Assembly (NCBI RefSeq): GCF_023501975.1
Contig: NZ_JAMFLH010000005.1
Location: forward strand, 179,691 to 243,690
Reading direction: 5' to 3'
From: Altererythrobacter sp. KTW20L
GTDB taxonomy: Bacteria; Pseudomonadota; Alphaproteobacteria; Sphingomonadales; Sphingomonadaceae
DNA: 64,000 nucleotides
Shown here: one piece after another, positions 35,349 to 44,421 of the stretch
Layout: every line of letters starts with the position of its first letter
Position numbering within the stretch: position 1 is the first letter of the stretch
Notes under the pieces: model-generated
What the model was told of the DNA's origin: nothing
Seen by the model: only the letters and a program-made list of their open reading frames with translations
Database searches by the model: none
Program-made: the position numbers and the translations under genes

Positions 35349-35891
35349 ATGGCGCTGATCATGTTCAACAAGCCCTATGGCGTGCTGTGCCAGTTCTCGC
35401 CCGAACCAGGCGGCCCGCCGCGCCTGACGCTGGCCGATTTCATCGACAGGCCGGGCGTCTATCCGGCCGGGCGGCTCGACATGGACAGCGAGGGACTGCT
35501 GCTGCTGACCGACGATGGCCGCCTGCAGGCCCGCATCGCCGATCCGCGCTACAAGGCCCCCAAGACTTACCTCGTGCAGGTGGAGGGCGAAGCAGGCGAG
35601 GAGCAACTGGTCGCCTTGCGCGCAGGTGTGCGCCTGAAGGACGGCCTGACCCTGCCCGCCGAGGCCGAAGCGATCGACCCACCCGCCCTGTGGCCGCGCG
35701 ATCCGCCGGTGCGGTTCCGCAAGACCGTGCCCGATTGCTGGCTCAGCCTGACGATCCGCGAGGGGAAAAACCGCCAGGTGCGGCGGATGACTGCGGCGGT
35801 CGGCCTGCCCACCCTGCGGCTGGTGCGCTGGGCCGTGGGGGACTGGACGCTGGACGGCCTTGCGCCGGGCGAATGGCGCGAGGTCGGGTGA
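35349..35891 (+). CDS. rluE: 23S rRNA pseudouridine synthase, RluE type
   Basis: 180 residues of the RsuA/RluB/E/F family without an S4 domain, as in E. coli RluE, which modifies U2457 of 23S rRNA. Catalytic Asp44 is in [18 protein letters not shown]. Other matches to RluE are [11 protein letters not shown], the KTYLVQVEG block, [12 protein letters not shown] and [31 protein letters not shown]. It begins seven bases after roxA and ends eight bases before a convergent gene. Confidence 0.92.
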   Translation: MALIMFNKPYGVLCQFSPEPGGPPRLTLADFIDRPGVYPAGRLDMDSEGLLLLTDDGRLQARIADPRYKAPKTYLVQVEGEAGEEQLVALRAGVRLKDGLTLPAEAEAIDPPALWPRDPPVRFRKTVPDCWLSLTIREGKNRQVRRMTAAVGLPTLRLVRWAVGDWTLDGLAPGEWREVG

Positions 35892-35899
35892 TGAGCGGC

Positions 35900-36502
35900 T
35901 CAGGCGTCGTCCGGAATGCCCCACAGGGCGGCCAGCGCGGTATAGCTGCGCGCGGCGCTGTGCGGATCATCCGTCGGTTCGCCGGCCATGCGCGCCATGC
36001 GGGCATCGAGCTCGGCCTGACTGGCGGCGAGCGGGTTCGACTTGATGCCCGATCCTTCGACAATGCGATTCATTAAGTTGAACAGCGCGCAGACACTCAC
36101 CGCATCGAACAGCGCCTGTTCGTCCCACCCGGCGGCATAGACCGGCGCGGCGTCGGCATCGGTCATCATGGCGGGCGTGCGGGTGAGCTTGCCGACATAG
36201 GCCAGCAGCGGCTTCAACCTGTCATCCACTCCGCTGGTGGCGAGGTCGGCCATCAGCCCTTCGAACAGGTCCGCGTCCACCCCGAAAGCCCGCGCCGCCA
36301 CCACATGCGCGCCGTGGCAATAAGTGCAGGAATTGATGCCCGAGACATAGGCCGCGATCAGCTCGCGCTCGGCCACGGTCAAGGGCGAGGGATCGCGCAG
36401 CAGGCGGTCATGGTATTCGAGCAGCGGCGCAACTGTGTGCGGGAAACGCTTGAAAACCTTGGCAAGATCAGGCTCTTCTGCGATCGACGGGAACACTGGC
36501 AC
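35900..36502 (-). CDS. AhpD-like/carboxymuconolactone decarboxylase-fold peroxidase-related protein
   Basis: 200 residues, mostly helical, with the AhpD-type motif INSCTYCHGAHVVAA (Cys59, Cys62, His63) that in AhpD supports thiol peroxidase activity. Relatives are annotated as peroxidase-related enzymes. It is the last gene of a nine-gene minus-strand operon that begins with an oxidoreductase and an ECF sigma factor, so an oxidative-stress role is reasonable. A 17-base gap separates it from the CDP-alcohol phosphatidyltransferase gene. Confidence 0.85.
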   Translation of the reverse strand: MPVFPSIAEEPDLAKVFKRFPHTVAPLLEYHDRLLRDPSPLTVAERELIAAYVSGINSCTYCHGAHVVAARAFGVDADLFEGLMADLATSGVDDRLKPLLAYVGKLTRTPAMMTDADAAPVYAAGWDEQALFDAVSVCALFNLMNRIVEGSGIKSNPLAASQAELDARMARMAGEPTDDPHSAARSYTALAALWGIPDDA

Positions 36503-36519
36503 GGGCGGGTCTCCTCAGG

Positions 36520-37125
36520 TCATTTGCGGAAAGTGCGGCGGGCGAGCGCCGTGCGCTGCACCACGGTAAGCAGGCATAGCGCGGCAAAGCCGTAGGCCAG
36601 CGGCACGAACATGGCAGGCCACAGGCACATGGCGACGAACACGGCAATGGTCTCGGCCCCTTCGGCAAGGCCGGTGGAATAGAAGAAGCTCTTGGTGCCA
36701 TGCTCGCTGGCCATGCGGCCATGCTTGGCGGCCAGCGCGGCAAAGACGAGGAAGCTGACGGCGGTCAGCGTAAAGCTCGCCACCAGCACCATGGCGGCAG
36801 GCGTGTTGGCGGCGCTGGCAAAGCCGAAGCCCAGCGGCACGGCGAGGTAGAATACATAGTCGGCCACCATGTCGAGATAGCCGCCCCAGTCGCTCGGCCC
36901 CCTGATCCGCGCCACGGCCCCGTCCAGCCCGTCGATCAGCCGGTTGAGCAGGACCAGCGCGAGGGCGAGGACATAGTGGTGGTGGGCGATGGCGAGGCCC
37001 GCTCCCACAGCGGGCAGCAGCCCCGCCAGCGTCACCGCGTTGGCCCCTACCCCGGCGCGGGCGAGCAGGCGGCCCAGCGCATCGAGTGGCGGGTCGATCA
37101 GCGGGCGCAGTCGGGCATCGAACAT
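36520..37125 (-). CDS. CDP-alcohol phosphatidyltransferase family membrane protein
   Basis: 201 residues, about six helices. It holds the complete catalytic signature D-x2-D-G-x2-A-R-x8-G-x3-D-x3-D in LIDGLDGAVARIRGPSDWGGYLDMVADY. Family members transfer a phosphatidyl group from CDP-diacylglycerol to an alcohol such as glycerol 3-phosphate, serine or inositol. The acceptor cannot be told from sequence. The ATG start at 37125 is five bases after the transporter stop. It is unusual to find such a gene inside an ECF-led operon with a TonB receptor. Confidence 0.88.
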   Translation of the reverse strand: MFDARLRPLIDPPLDALGRLLARAGVGANAVTLAGLLPAVGAGLAIAHHHYVLALALVLLNRLIDGLDGAVARIRGPSDWGGYLDMVADYVFYLAVPLGFGFASAANTPAAMVLVASFTLTAVSFLVFAALAAKHGRMASEHGTKSFFYSTGLAEGAETIAVFVAMCLWPAMFVPLAYGFAALCLLTVVQRTALARRTFRK

Positions 37126-37130
37126 GGCCG

Positions 37131-38405
37131 TCAGCTCCAGGTGACAAGGCCGATCACGGCCCCGGTCATCAAGGTAGCAAGGTTGCCCGCCAGCCAGCTC
37201 TTCATCCCCAGCGCCGCCACATCCTTGCGCCGCGCCGGGCACAGCGAGCCGACGGTGGTGACGATCAGCCCCACGCTGGCAAGGTTCGCCACTCCCGACA
37301 GCGCATAGGTCACGATGATGAGGCTGCGGGCCGACAGGGTGCCATCGGGCACGGCGGCAAGGTCGAGGTAGGCGACATATTCGTTGAGGATCGCCTTGGT
37401 GCCCATCAGTGCGCCAGCCGCCGGAGCCTCGCTCCACGGCACGCCGATGGACCACATCAGCGGCGCGAACAGCCAGCCGAACACGCGGCGCAGAGTAATG
37501 GCCGAGCCATCGACGAAGGGCAGCAGGGCCAGCACCTGGTCCACCAGGTTGACCAGGGCAAAGACCACGATGATCACCGCGATTACCGCCAGCACCAGCT
37601 GCATCCCGTCCATCGTCCCGCGCACGGCCGCATCCATCGAGCTGTCATAGGCAAGGTCCGGCTCGCCCGCGTCGGTGCCGGGGGAGCCATCACCGGGCAC
37701 CATCAGGCGCGCAATCAGCAAGGCGGCGGGCAGCGAGATCAAAGAGGCGACGATCATATGACCCACGGCATTGGGCACCGTGGCCGACAGGGTGGTGGCA
37801 TAGAGCACGAGGATCGCGCCCGATATCGTCGCCATGACCATGACCATCACCGCAAACAGTTCGGCGCGGCTCATCCGTTCGAACCAGGCGCGCAGGATCA
37901 GCGGGGTTTCCACCACGCCGAGGAAGATCGTGCCGCCCCCGCCCAGCCCGACGACGCCGCTCACCCCCAGGGTGCGGCGCAGTGCCCAGGCAAGCCCGCG
38001 CACCGCCGCTCTCAAGATACCCCAGTGCCACAGCAGCGCCGAGATGGTGGACAGCACGATGATCAGCGGTAGGATCTGGAAGGCGATTACCACCGGCGGC
38101 GATGCCCCTTCCGCCAGCGCGAACGGCAGCGGCGCTCCACCGAGATAACCGAACATATAGGACGATCCCGCCAGCGTTGCCCGCTCCAGTGCGAACACAG
38201 CCTCATTGGCAAAGCCTACCACGGTCCACACGAAAGGCACCTGCGTCACCACCAGAGCGATGGCGAACTGCAGCAACAGCGCACCACCAATCCAGCGCAA
38301 GCTTGGACGGCGGTTGCGATCCTCGGACAGGGCCCAGGCGAGCAGCAGCACGGCGGCAAGGCCGACCACCCCCTGCAGGTTCATCAATGCCCCCATCATC
38401 CCCAC
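37131..38405 (-). CDS. Concentrative nucleoside transporter (NupC/CNT family)
   Basis: 424 residues with about ten helices. The CNT signatures are present: GGGGTIFLGVVETPLILRAWFERMSRAELFAVMVMVMATISGAILVLY and MGTKAILNEYVAYLDLA, the two substrate-binding hairpin regions. These inner-membrane symporters take up nucleosides with protons or sodium. It starts three bases after the stop of the TonB-dependent receptor gene, which suggests the receptor brings nucleosides or nucleoside-containing compounds across the outer membrane. No nucleoside-cleaving enzyme is adjacent. Confidence 0.9.
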   Translation of the reverse strand: MGMMGALMNLQGVVGLAAVLLLAWALSEDRNRRPSLRWIGGALLLQFAIALVVTQVPFVWTVVGFANEAVFALERATLAGSSYMFGYLGGAPLPFALAEGASPPVVIAFQILPLIIVLSTISALLWHWGILRAAVRGLAWALRRTLGVSGVVGLGGGGTIFLGVVETPLILRAWFERMSRAELFAVMVMVMATISGAILVLYATTLSATVPNAVGHMIVASLISLPAALLIARLMVPGDGSPGTDAGEPDLAYDSSMDAAVRGTMDGMQLVLAVIAVIIVVFALVNLVDQVLALLPFVDGSAITLRRVFGWLFAPLMWSIGVPWSEAPAAGALMGTKAILNEYVAYLDLAAVPDGTLSARSLIIVTYALSGVANLASVGLIVTTVGSLCPARRKDVAALGMKSWLAGNLATLMTGAVIGLVTWS

Positions 38406-38408
38406 CCC

Positions 38409-41400
38409 CTAAAAGCGGTATGCCGCGCCAAACTGGAACTGGCGCGGCGGCCCCGCATTGCGCTGTACGAAGGGTGCCCCGCCCCCGAACTGTACCTGGT
38501 TGGACGTTGTGGCGGCGTTGGCAAAGCCGCTTTCGTTGTTGGTGTTGAGCACGTTGAACACATCAGCGCTCAATTCCAGTCCACCAAGCCCGGGAATGGC
38601 GTAGCGCAAGCCCAGGTCCAGAGTGGCCGACCACGGCAGGCGACGCGAATTGCGGCTCTCTCCCGGCCAGCGGTCGGAATTGCCGACGAAGTTCTCGCCG
38701 AATGAAGCCCCATCGCCGTTCAAGTCCTGCGTGCCGAAAATGCGCGCATCGGGCACCAGGTTCACCGGCTGGCCGCTTTGGAACAGCCCCGCCAGGCTGA
38801 CGGTCAGGCCTTCCACCGGATAGGCATAGCCGACTGCCGAGATCACGTGCCGCCGGTCATTGGCGGACGGGCCCCATTCCGTGGTGAAATCGTTGTTGGC
38901 GGCGCGGAAGTTGATGTCATCGGTGTCGTTGGCGAGCTTCGACAGGGTCCAGGACAGGCGGAAGGCATAGGGATCGGTTCCGCGCGCCTTGTTCGCCTGA
39001 AGCACCAGCGCACGGTATTCCGCCTCGCCTTCAGTTTCCGACACGGTGATCTGCCGCGCTCCGCCTGCCACTAGCGGAACCGGGCGCGAGGCATCGGCAT
39101 CGGCCTGGCTGCGGACAAGGCCGAGCGATTGGGCCAGAGCCAGCCGCGCGGCGTTGTCGGGCTGGCTTTGCAGCAGGGCGATGTTGGCCTGCGTCAGGTT
39201 GGCCACATTCGGCGTGAACGGGCTTGGAGCATTAAGATCGCGCAGGCGCACGAGGTTGCGGGTGCGGCTGTAGATCAGGTCGGCCGACAGGGTGACCAGC
39301 TCGCTCGCCTGGAACTGGTAGCCGGCGCTCAGTTGCACGGCATAGGGGCTGTCATAGCCGGTCGGGCTGAGGATGCGCGCCTCGTTGATCGTGGCCGTAT
39401 CGCGCAGGCCTTGGACTGCGTCGGGGCCAGGGCAGGCGGCGACCGTGGTGCAGGTGGGCGAGACGGTGAGGCTGCCGTCGAAGGTGATGGCGGCAAGATC
39501 GGTGCCTGCGGGGATTACGCCGAGACCCTGCAACTGCGCCAGCTGCGCCAGGAAGCCGGGCGACGTGGTGTTGCGCTGGAGCGCATCGGACACCACGGCA
39601 TAGGACATCTTGCCATAGAACAGCCCTGCGCCCAGCCGCACGACGGAGCGCGCATCGGGCCGCCAGTTGAGCGATGCGCGCGGGGCAAAGTTGTTCTTGT
39701 CGCCTCCGCCGCCGCCCTTTCCGGTCAGGCTGTCATAGTCCCACCTGAGGCCCAGCGTGGCGGTAAGCTGCGAGGACAACTGCCACTCGTCCTCGATATA
39801 GAACGCGATCTGCTGCTGGCTGGTGCCGAAGCTGGCCGGCCGCAATTCGACCGCATAGTTCGCGACGGCTGGGTTGAGGGCCAGCACCTGCTGCGCTTTC
39901 AGGCCCAGTCCGGCGCCGCTCGCCGCCAGCGTGGCGAGTTGCTGCGCGGTCAGGTCCACGGTGAAGTTGCCATCGGGATTGCCGCCGCCAAGCAGCGCGA
40001 AGTCCGACCGGATCGCGTCCACGCCGAAGGTCAGGCGGTGATTGCCGAACTCGCGCCCCAGCCGGTGGGTGGTCTGCCAGCTTTCCTCCAGGTCGTTGAA
40101 CACGAAGCCAGGATGGCCGACCACGCCAACGGTGAGGCCCGAAGGATCGCGGATCGCCACTTGCGGCCCGGCGGGGCCTGTTGGCTGGCCGTAATCCCAG
40201 CGGAACCGGCTGAATTGCAGCGCGCCGTCATAGGACCAGTCCTCGCCTGCATAGCTGGCCGTGGCGGCCACCAGAGTGGAAATGCGGTCCTGGTCCGATC
40301 CCGCGGAAGGGAACGTGACATTACCGCCGCCCAGCCCGCCGCCCGGCCGCTCGATAGTCACCCTGCCGTGGTTGGCGCGCAGGCCCAGCGTCCAGTCGTC
40401 GGTCAGCCGGTGATCGAGCCTGACCGAGCCGAGGAGGAACCGGTTGTTGCCGGTCACGGTGTCGGTCACGCCCAGGGCAGGCGTATCGACCACCTGCACG
40501 TTGCGGTCGCGGGTATATTCGAGGTTGGCGTAGAAGAAGGTCCGGTCACGTACGATTGGCCCGCCGATGGCGCCGCCTGCCTGGTACCGCTCGAAGCTTT
40601 CGCCGACCGCATTGCCCGACAGGTCGCGGCGCGGGAACGGGCTGTTGGCATCGAGCGGCTGGCCCGGGCGGACCGAGGCATAGACCTCGCCCGCATAGTC
40701 GTTGCTGCCCGATGGCGAGGTGTAGTTGACCACGCCGTTGGCCGTGCGCCCGTATCGCGCCGAGTACGAATTGGCGAGCACGGTGACCTCGCGGGTGAAG
40801 CCCAGCGGCACGGGAAACTTGATGCCGCCGAGGAAGTTCTCGTTGTTGTCGAGGCCATCCAGCAGGTAATTGGTATCAAGGCCGTTCGAGCCGTTGATCG
40901 AGATGCTTGGTGCTTCGGGAAAGAACCCGGTCGATGGCACCACGCTGGGCAAGCGGACCAGCGCGCCCAGCACATCGCGCCCCTCGATCGGCAGGGCCGC
41001 CAGTTCTTCCCGCCCGAGCGAGGCGGAAACCTCGGCATTGACCGTGTTGAGGCGGGTGATCCCGCGCGCTCCGGTCACCACGATGATGTCGCCACCTACC
41101 GGGCTGAGCCGCAGGGTCACGCTGCCGGTGAAGTTGGCGCGCAGGTCGATCGTGACAGGACTGCTGGCCTGATAGCTGTCGGTCGCGCCGGTGGTTACGC
41201 TATAGGTGCCTGCCGTGGTCAGGCCTTCAAGCCGCACGAAGCCCTGGGCATCGGATTGAACTGTCCGCGACAGGCCGATGGCCGGGTTATCCACCCGCAC
41301 TTCGACCCCGGCGGCCGGTGCGCCGGTCTCGGCATCGACCAGCGCGATCTGCAGGCCTGCCTGCTGCGCCTGGGAGGGAACGGCAAGGGCGGACAAGGCG

Positions 41401-41435
41401 ACGATGGCCGCCGCTCCGCAAAACAGCCGCATCAT
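38409..41435 (-). CDS. TonB-dependent receptor, Oar-like with carboxypeptidase-regulatory domain
   Basis: 1008 residues from an ATG that overlaps the preceding stop (ATGA). A Sec signal is followed by a CarboxypepD_reg-like domain (about 25-105), then a plug with GINGSNGLDTNYLLDGLDNNENFLGG and a large beta-barrel ending in FQFGAAYRF. The carboxypeptidase-like N-terminal domain and plug sequence are typical of Oar and related receptors. Ligand unknown, but tight coupling to a nucleoside transporter downstream and an oxidoreductase fusion upstream is distinctive. Energy comes from TonB-ExbBD encoded elsewhere. Confidence 0.9.
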   Translation of the reverse strand: MMRLFCGAAAIVALSALAVPSQAQQAGLQIALVDAETGAPAAGVEVRVDNPAIGLSRTVQSDAQGFVRLEGLTTAGTYSVTTGATDSYQASSPVTIDLRANFTGSVTLRLSPVGGDIIVVTGARGITRLNTVNAEVSASLGREELAALPIEGRDVLGALVRLPSVVPSTGFFPEAPSISINGSNGLDTNYLLDGLDNNENFLGGIKFPVPLGFTREVTVLANSYSARYGRTANGVVNYTSPSGSNDYAGEVYASVRPGQPLDANSPFPRRDLSGNAVGESFERYQAGGAIGGPIVRDRTFFYANLEYTRDRNVQVVDTPALGVTDTVTGNNRFLLGSVRLDHRLTDDWTLGLRANHGRVTIERPGGGLGGGNVTFPSAGSDQDRISTLVAATASYAGEDWSYDGALQFSRFRWDYGQPTGPAGPQVAIRDPSGLTVGVVGHPGFVFNDLEESWQTTHRLGREFGNHRLTFGVDAIRSDFALLGGGNPDGNFTVDLTAQQLATLAASGAGLGLKAQQVLALNPAVANYAVELRPASFGTSQQQIAFYIEDEWQLSSQLTATLGLRWDYDSLTGKGGGGGDKNNFAPRASLNWRPDARSVVRLGAGLFYGKMSYAVVSDALQRNTTSPGFLAQLAQLQGLGVIPAGTDLAAITFDGSLTVSPTCTTVAACPGPDAVQGLRDTATINEARILSPTGYDSPYAVQLSAGYQFQASELVTLSADLIYSRTRNLVRLRDLNAPSPFTPNVANLTQANIALLQSQPDNAARLALAQSLGLVRSQADADASRPVPLVAGGARQITVSETEGEAEYRALVLQANKARGTDPYAFRLSWTLSKLANDTDDINFRAANNDFTTEWGPSANDRRHVISAVGYAYPVEGLTVSLAGLFQSGQPVNLVPDARIFGTQDLNGDGASFGENFVGNSDRWPGESRNSRRLPWSATLDLGLRYAIPGLGGLELSADVFNVLNTNNESGFANAATTSNQVQFGGGAPFVQRNAGPPRQFQFGAAYRF

Positions 41436-43579
41436 CCGCGCCTCCATGCGTGATAGCGTTCCACCAGGGCCAGCAGCCGTTCGGGCTTGCGCGCCTTCTT
41501 CCATTCGCCCGCGGCAAATTTATTCGCTTCGGCCATGGTCGGATAGGTGTGGATCGTGCCGAGGATCTTGTTGAGACCAAGGCCGTGCTTCATCGCCAGC
41601 ACATATTCGGCCAGCAGTTCGCCCGCATGCTCGCCCACGATGGTGACGCCGAGGATCGTGTCCTTGCCCGGCGCGGTGAGCACCTTGACGAAGCCTGTCG
41701 TGGCGCTCTCGGCAATGGCGCGGTCGAGTTCGTGCAGCGGGTAAGTGGTGACTTCGTGCGCCACGCCCTGCTCCGCCGCTTCCTGTTCGTTGAGGCCGAC
41801 GCGGGCGACTTCGGGATCGACGAAGGTGGTCCAGGGGATCACGCGATAATCGGCCTTGAACCGGCGGACCTCACCGAACAGCGCGTTGACGCTGGCATAC
41901 CAGGCCTGGTGCGAGGCCACGTGGGTGAACTGGTAAGGCCCGGCCACGTCCCCTGCGGCATAGATGTTGGGGTAGATCGTGGCGAGATAGTCGTCGGTCG
42001 GCACGGTCCTTTCGGTATCGATGCCCAGTGCCTCCAGTCCATAGCCGGTCAGCCGCGCCTTGCGGCCCACGGCGAGGATCAGCGCATCGAACGGCACGGC
42101 ATGTTCCGCGCCATTGTTGCCCACGACCAGCCGCTTTTCGTCACCGCTCTCCACCCGCAGCGCATCGTGGCCTGAAAGCACGGTAACGCCCGCAGCCTGC
42201 TGGCTGGCCAGCACCAGCGCCGACACGTCGGCATCCTCGCGCGACAGCAGTCGCTCTCCGCGATCGACCTGGGTCACTTCGGCGCCGAGCCGGGCGAAAG
42301 CCTGGGCCAGCTCGCAGCCGATCGGCCCGCCGCCCAGCACCACGATCCGGCGCGGCATCTCGTCCATTTCGGCGAACCGTTCCCACATGGTATCGCTGGT
42401 GACGTAGCCCGACTGGTCGAGCCCCGGCAGGTCCGGCACGATGGGCGCGGCACCGGCGGCGATCACGATGGACCGCGTGGTGAGGCGCTGGATTTCGCCA
42501 TCGTCGCGCGCGATCTCCACCGTCCACGGATCGACGATTTTGGCGTAGCCCTTCACTACGTCCACGCCCAAGCCGGTGTAGCGTTCCACGCTGTCATGCG
42601 GTTCTATCGCGGCGATGATGGCGTGCACCCGCTGCATCACGGCGCGAAAACTGAACTGCGGCTCTGTGCCTTGCAGCCCATAGGCATCGGCGTGGCGTAT
42701 CTGCTCGGCCACCTTCGCGCTCGTGATCAGCGCCTTGCTGGGCACGCAGCCATAGTTGAGGCAGTCGCCGCCCATCTTGCCTGCCTCGACCAGCGTGACC
42801 TTCGCCCGCACCGTGGCGGCGATGTAGGACGACACGAGCCCTGCCGCGCCTGCCCCGATCACCACCATGTTGCGGTCGAACCGGCGCGGCCTGTTCCACC
42901 GGGCATAGACCTTGCGCCGCTGGATCAGGCCCATGATCCACTTGCCCAGCCACGGTAGCAGCCCCAGCGCGGCGAACGACGCCAGCAGCCCCGGCGAGGC
43001 GATGTCCGACAGGCTCTCGATCCGCGCGAGCTGCGTGCCCGCGTTGACATAGACCACTGTGCCCAGCAGCATCCCCACCTGGCTCACCCAGTAATAGGTC
43101 CAGGTGCGGATCGGGGTCAGGCCCATCAGCAGGTTCACCGCGAAGAACGGGAACACCGGCACCAACCTGAGCGAAAACAGGTAGAATGCGCCGTCGCGCT
43201 CCATCCCTTCGTTGATCCCCTTCAGCCGCGCACCGAACCGCGCCTGTACCCAGTCACGCAGCAGGAAGCGGCTGGCGAGGAATGCCAGGGTCGCGCCGAT
43301 GGAACTGGCGAAGGAAACCAGCAGTGTGCCCGTCGCCACGCCGAATATCGCCCCTGCCGCCAGCGTCATGATTGCCGCCCCCGGCACCGACAGCGCTGTC
43401 AGCAGCACATAGACAAGGAAGAACAGCGCCAGAACCAGCGCCGGATTGGCCCCGTAAAAGCCCAGCATCGCGTCGCGCTGCGCTTTCAGCGTGTCGAGCG
43501 TCAGGTACTGGCCAAGGTCGAATATGAACCATGCAGCCAGGGCCAGGGCCAGCAATGTGGCCAGGATAATGCGTTTCAT
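41432..43579 (-). CDS. Fusion of TVP38/TMEM64 (VTT) membrane domain and mercuric-reductase-like flavoprotein
   Basis: 715 residues. The first 215 form a VTT/TVP38-TMEM64 domain with about six helices, including the core SVPGAAIMTLAAGAIFG and the LRLVPVFPFF motif. From about 235 it is a class I pyridine-nucleotide disulfide oxidoreductase: FAD motif IGAGAAG, redox pair Cys273 and Cys278 in GGDCLNYGCVPSK, NAD motif VLGGGPIGCELAQAF and C-terminal HTYPTMAE. It lacks the vicinal C-terminal cysteines of true mercuric reductase. The fusion probably places a thiol or quinone reductase at the membrane. A predicted ECF promoter is just upstream. Confidence 0.9.
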   Translation of the reverse strand: MKRIILATLLALALAAWFIFDLGQYLTLDTLKAQRDAMLGFYGANPALVLALFFLVYVLLTALSVPGAAIMTLAAGAIFGVATGTLLVSFASSIGATLAFLASRFLLRDWVQARFGARLKGINEGMERDGAFYLFSLRLVPVFPFFAVNLLMGLTPIRTWTYYWVSQVGMLLGTVVYVNAGTQLARIESLSDIASPGLLASFAALGLLPWLGKWIMGLIQRRKVYARWNRPRRFDRNMVVIGAGAAGLVSSYIAATVRAKVTLVEAGKMGGDCLNYGCVPSKALITSAKVAEQIRHADAYGLQGTEPQFSFRAVMQRVHAIIAAIEPHDSVERYTGLGVDVVKGYAKIVDPWTVEIARDDGEIQRLTTRSIVIAAGAAPIVPDLPGLDQSGYVTSDTMWERFAEMDEMPRRIVVLGGGPIGCELAQAFARLGAEVTQVDRGERLLSREDADVSALVLASQQAAGVTVLSGHDALRVESGDEKRLVVGNNGAEHAVPFDALILAVGRKARLTGYGLEALGIDTERTVPTDDYLATIYPNIYAAGDVAGPYQFTHVASHQAWYASVNALFGEVRRFKADYRVIPWTTFVDPEVARVGLNEQEAAEQGVAHEVTTYPLHELDRAIAESATTGFVKVLTAPGKDTILGVTIVGEHAGELLAEYVLAMKHGLGLNKILGTIHTYPTMAEANKFAAGEWKKARKPERLLALVERYHAWRRG

Positions 43580-43615
43580 CGGGCGATCCCCTTTATGCCT
43601 GTTACCAGACAGTGG

Positions 43616-43641
43616 GTCGTGCGGAAGGGGACAATCTTACA
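43616..43641 (-). promoter_or_regulatory. Candidate ECF-sigma promoter upstream of the VTT fusion gene
   Basis: On the minus strand TGTAAG (43641-43636), a 16-base spacer, then CGAC (43619-43616), about 36 bases ahead of the fusion gene start. The same element with identical spacing precedes the first gene of the operon (45591-45616). The -35 box contains the stop codon of the anti-sigma gene. Confidence 0.6.
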
Positions 43642-43831
43642 CATTGCTGCCATCTTCTCCGCCGCCAGCATGATGCCGCGCAGCCTCGCCCAGCAGGGGC
43701 AACTGCCGCTCGAACCGCGCACAGGCGCTGCACATGGCGGCGTGGAGCCGCAGCCTCATCCGTTCAACAAGTCCCAGCGGCCGCTCGCGCGCTTGCGACA
43801 TCAGGAAGGTGGCGTTGTGGCAATCGAGCAT
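43637..43831 (-). CDS. Zinc-finger anti-sigma factor (short ChrR/zf-HC2 type)
   Basis: 64 residues with LDCHNATFLMSQARERPLGLVERMRLRLHAAMCSACARF: a His and three Cys in the zinc-finger anti-sigma arrangement. It lacks a transmembrane helix and a sensing domain, so it is a soluble minimal anti-sigma. It begins two bases after the sigma gene stop. It should bind and inhibit the adjacent ECF factor; zinc-thiolate oxidation is a likely release signal. Its stop overlaps a candidate promoter. Confidence 0.87.
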   Translation of the reverse strand: MLDCHNATFLMSQARERPLGLVERMRLRLHAAMCSACARFERQLPLLGEAARHHAGGGEDGSNV

Positions 43832-43833
43832 GG

Positions 43834-44418
43834 TCAGCTTTCCCGGTCAATCCAGTGGTGTTGCAGGCAGGCGCGCAGTGCGAGGCGTGCGCGGTGGAGG
43901 ATCACATGAAGGTTCTGCGTCGTCAGGCCGAGCTCGGCGCAAATCTCGCCCGCCTCCAGTTCCACCACCTCGCGCATCAGGAACACCCGCCCCTGCTGCG
44001 GCGGCAACTTGTTGAGGCAGGCATCGAACTGGCCGAGGAACTGGCGCGAATGGATGTCGGCTTCGGGATCTTCCCAGCGCGCAGGCCTTGCCCCGTCGCG
44101 CCACATCCCGCGCCGGTCGAACAGGGCGGGCAGCGGGCCGTCGTCCTCCGTCCCGCATAACTGGCTGGCAGTGACCGGCCCGCGCTGGCGCTTGCGCAGC
44201 ATGTCGGCAATCTTGTTCTTGAGGATGGCGATCATCCAGGTCTTGAGCGCCGCCTCGCCGCGAAAGCTGACGGCATTCTTCAGGGCTCCGGCCAGCGCCT
44301 CCTGCACCACGTCCTCGGCCTCGTCGTCGTTCCCCAGTTGCAGCCGGGCGAACCGCAGCATGTCGCTGCGGATGCGGGCAAGGGCGGCCGGATCGATGGG
44401 GGATGGAGGAGGCGGCAT
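43834..44418 (-). CDS. ECF-type RNA polymerase sigma factor
   Basis: 194 residues. Region 2 is FARLQLGNDDEAEDVVQEALAGALKNAVSFRGEAALKTWMIAILKNKIADMLRKRQR, with DAEDVVQE-like and TWM segments. Region 4 is LNKLPPQQGRVFLMREVVELEAGEICAELGLTTQNLHVILHRARLALR, a complete ECF pattern. The linker is longer than usual (about 45 residues). Paired with a zinc-finger anti-sigma and preceded by an oxidoreductase gene, it probably controls this operon in response to oxidative or metal stress. Confidence 0.93.
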   Translation of the reverse strand: MPPPPSPIDPAALARIRSDMLRFARLQLGNDDEAEDVVQEALAGALKNAVSFRGEAALKTWMIAILKNKIADMLRKRQRGPVTASQLCGTEDDGPLPALFDRRGMWRDGARPARWEDPEADIHSRQFLGQFDACLNKLPPQQGRVFLMREVVELEAGEICAELGLTTQNLHVILHRARLALRACLQHHWIDRES

Positions 44419-44421
44419 TGG

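Noticed and set aside
42600..42958. Mercuric reductase identity for the flavoprotein half of the VTT fusion
   Set aside because: The C-terminal vicinal cysteine pair and HMA domain of MerA are missing and no other mer genes are near.
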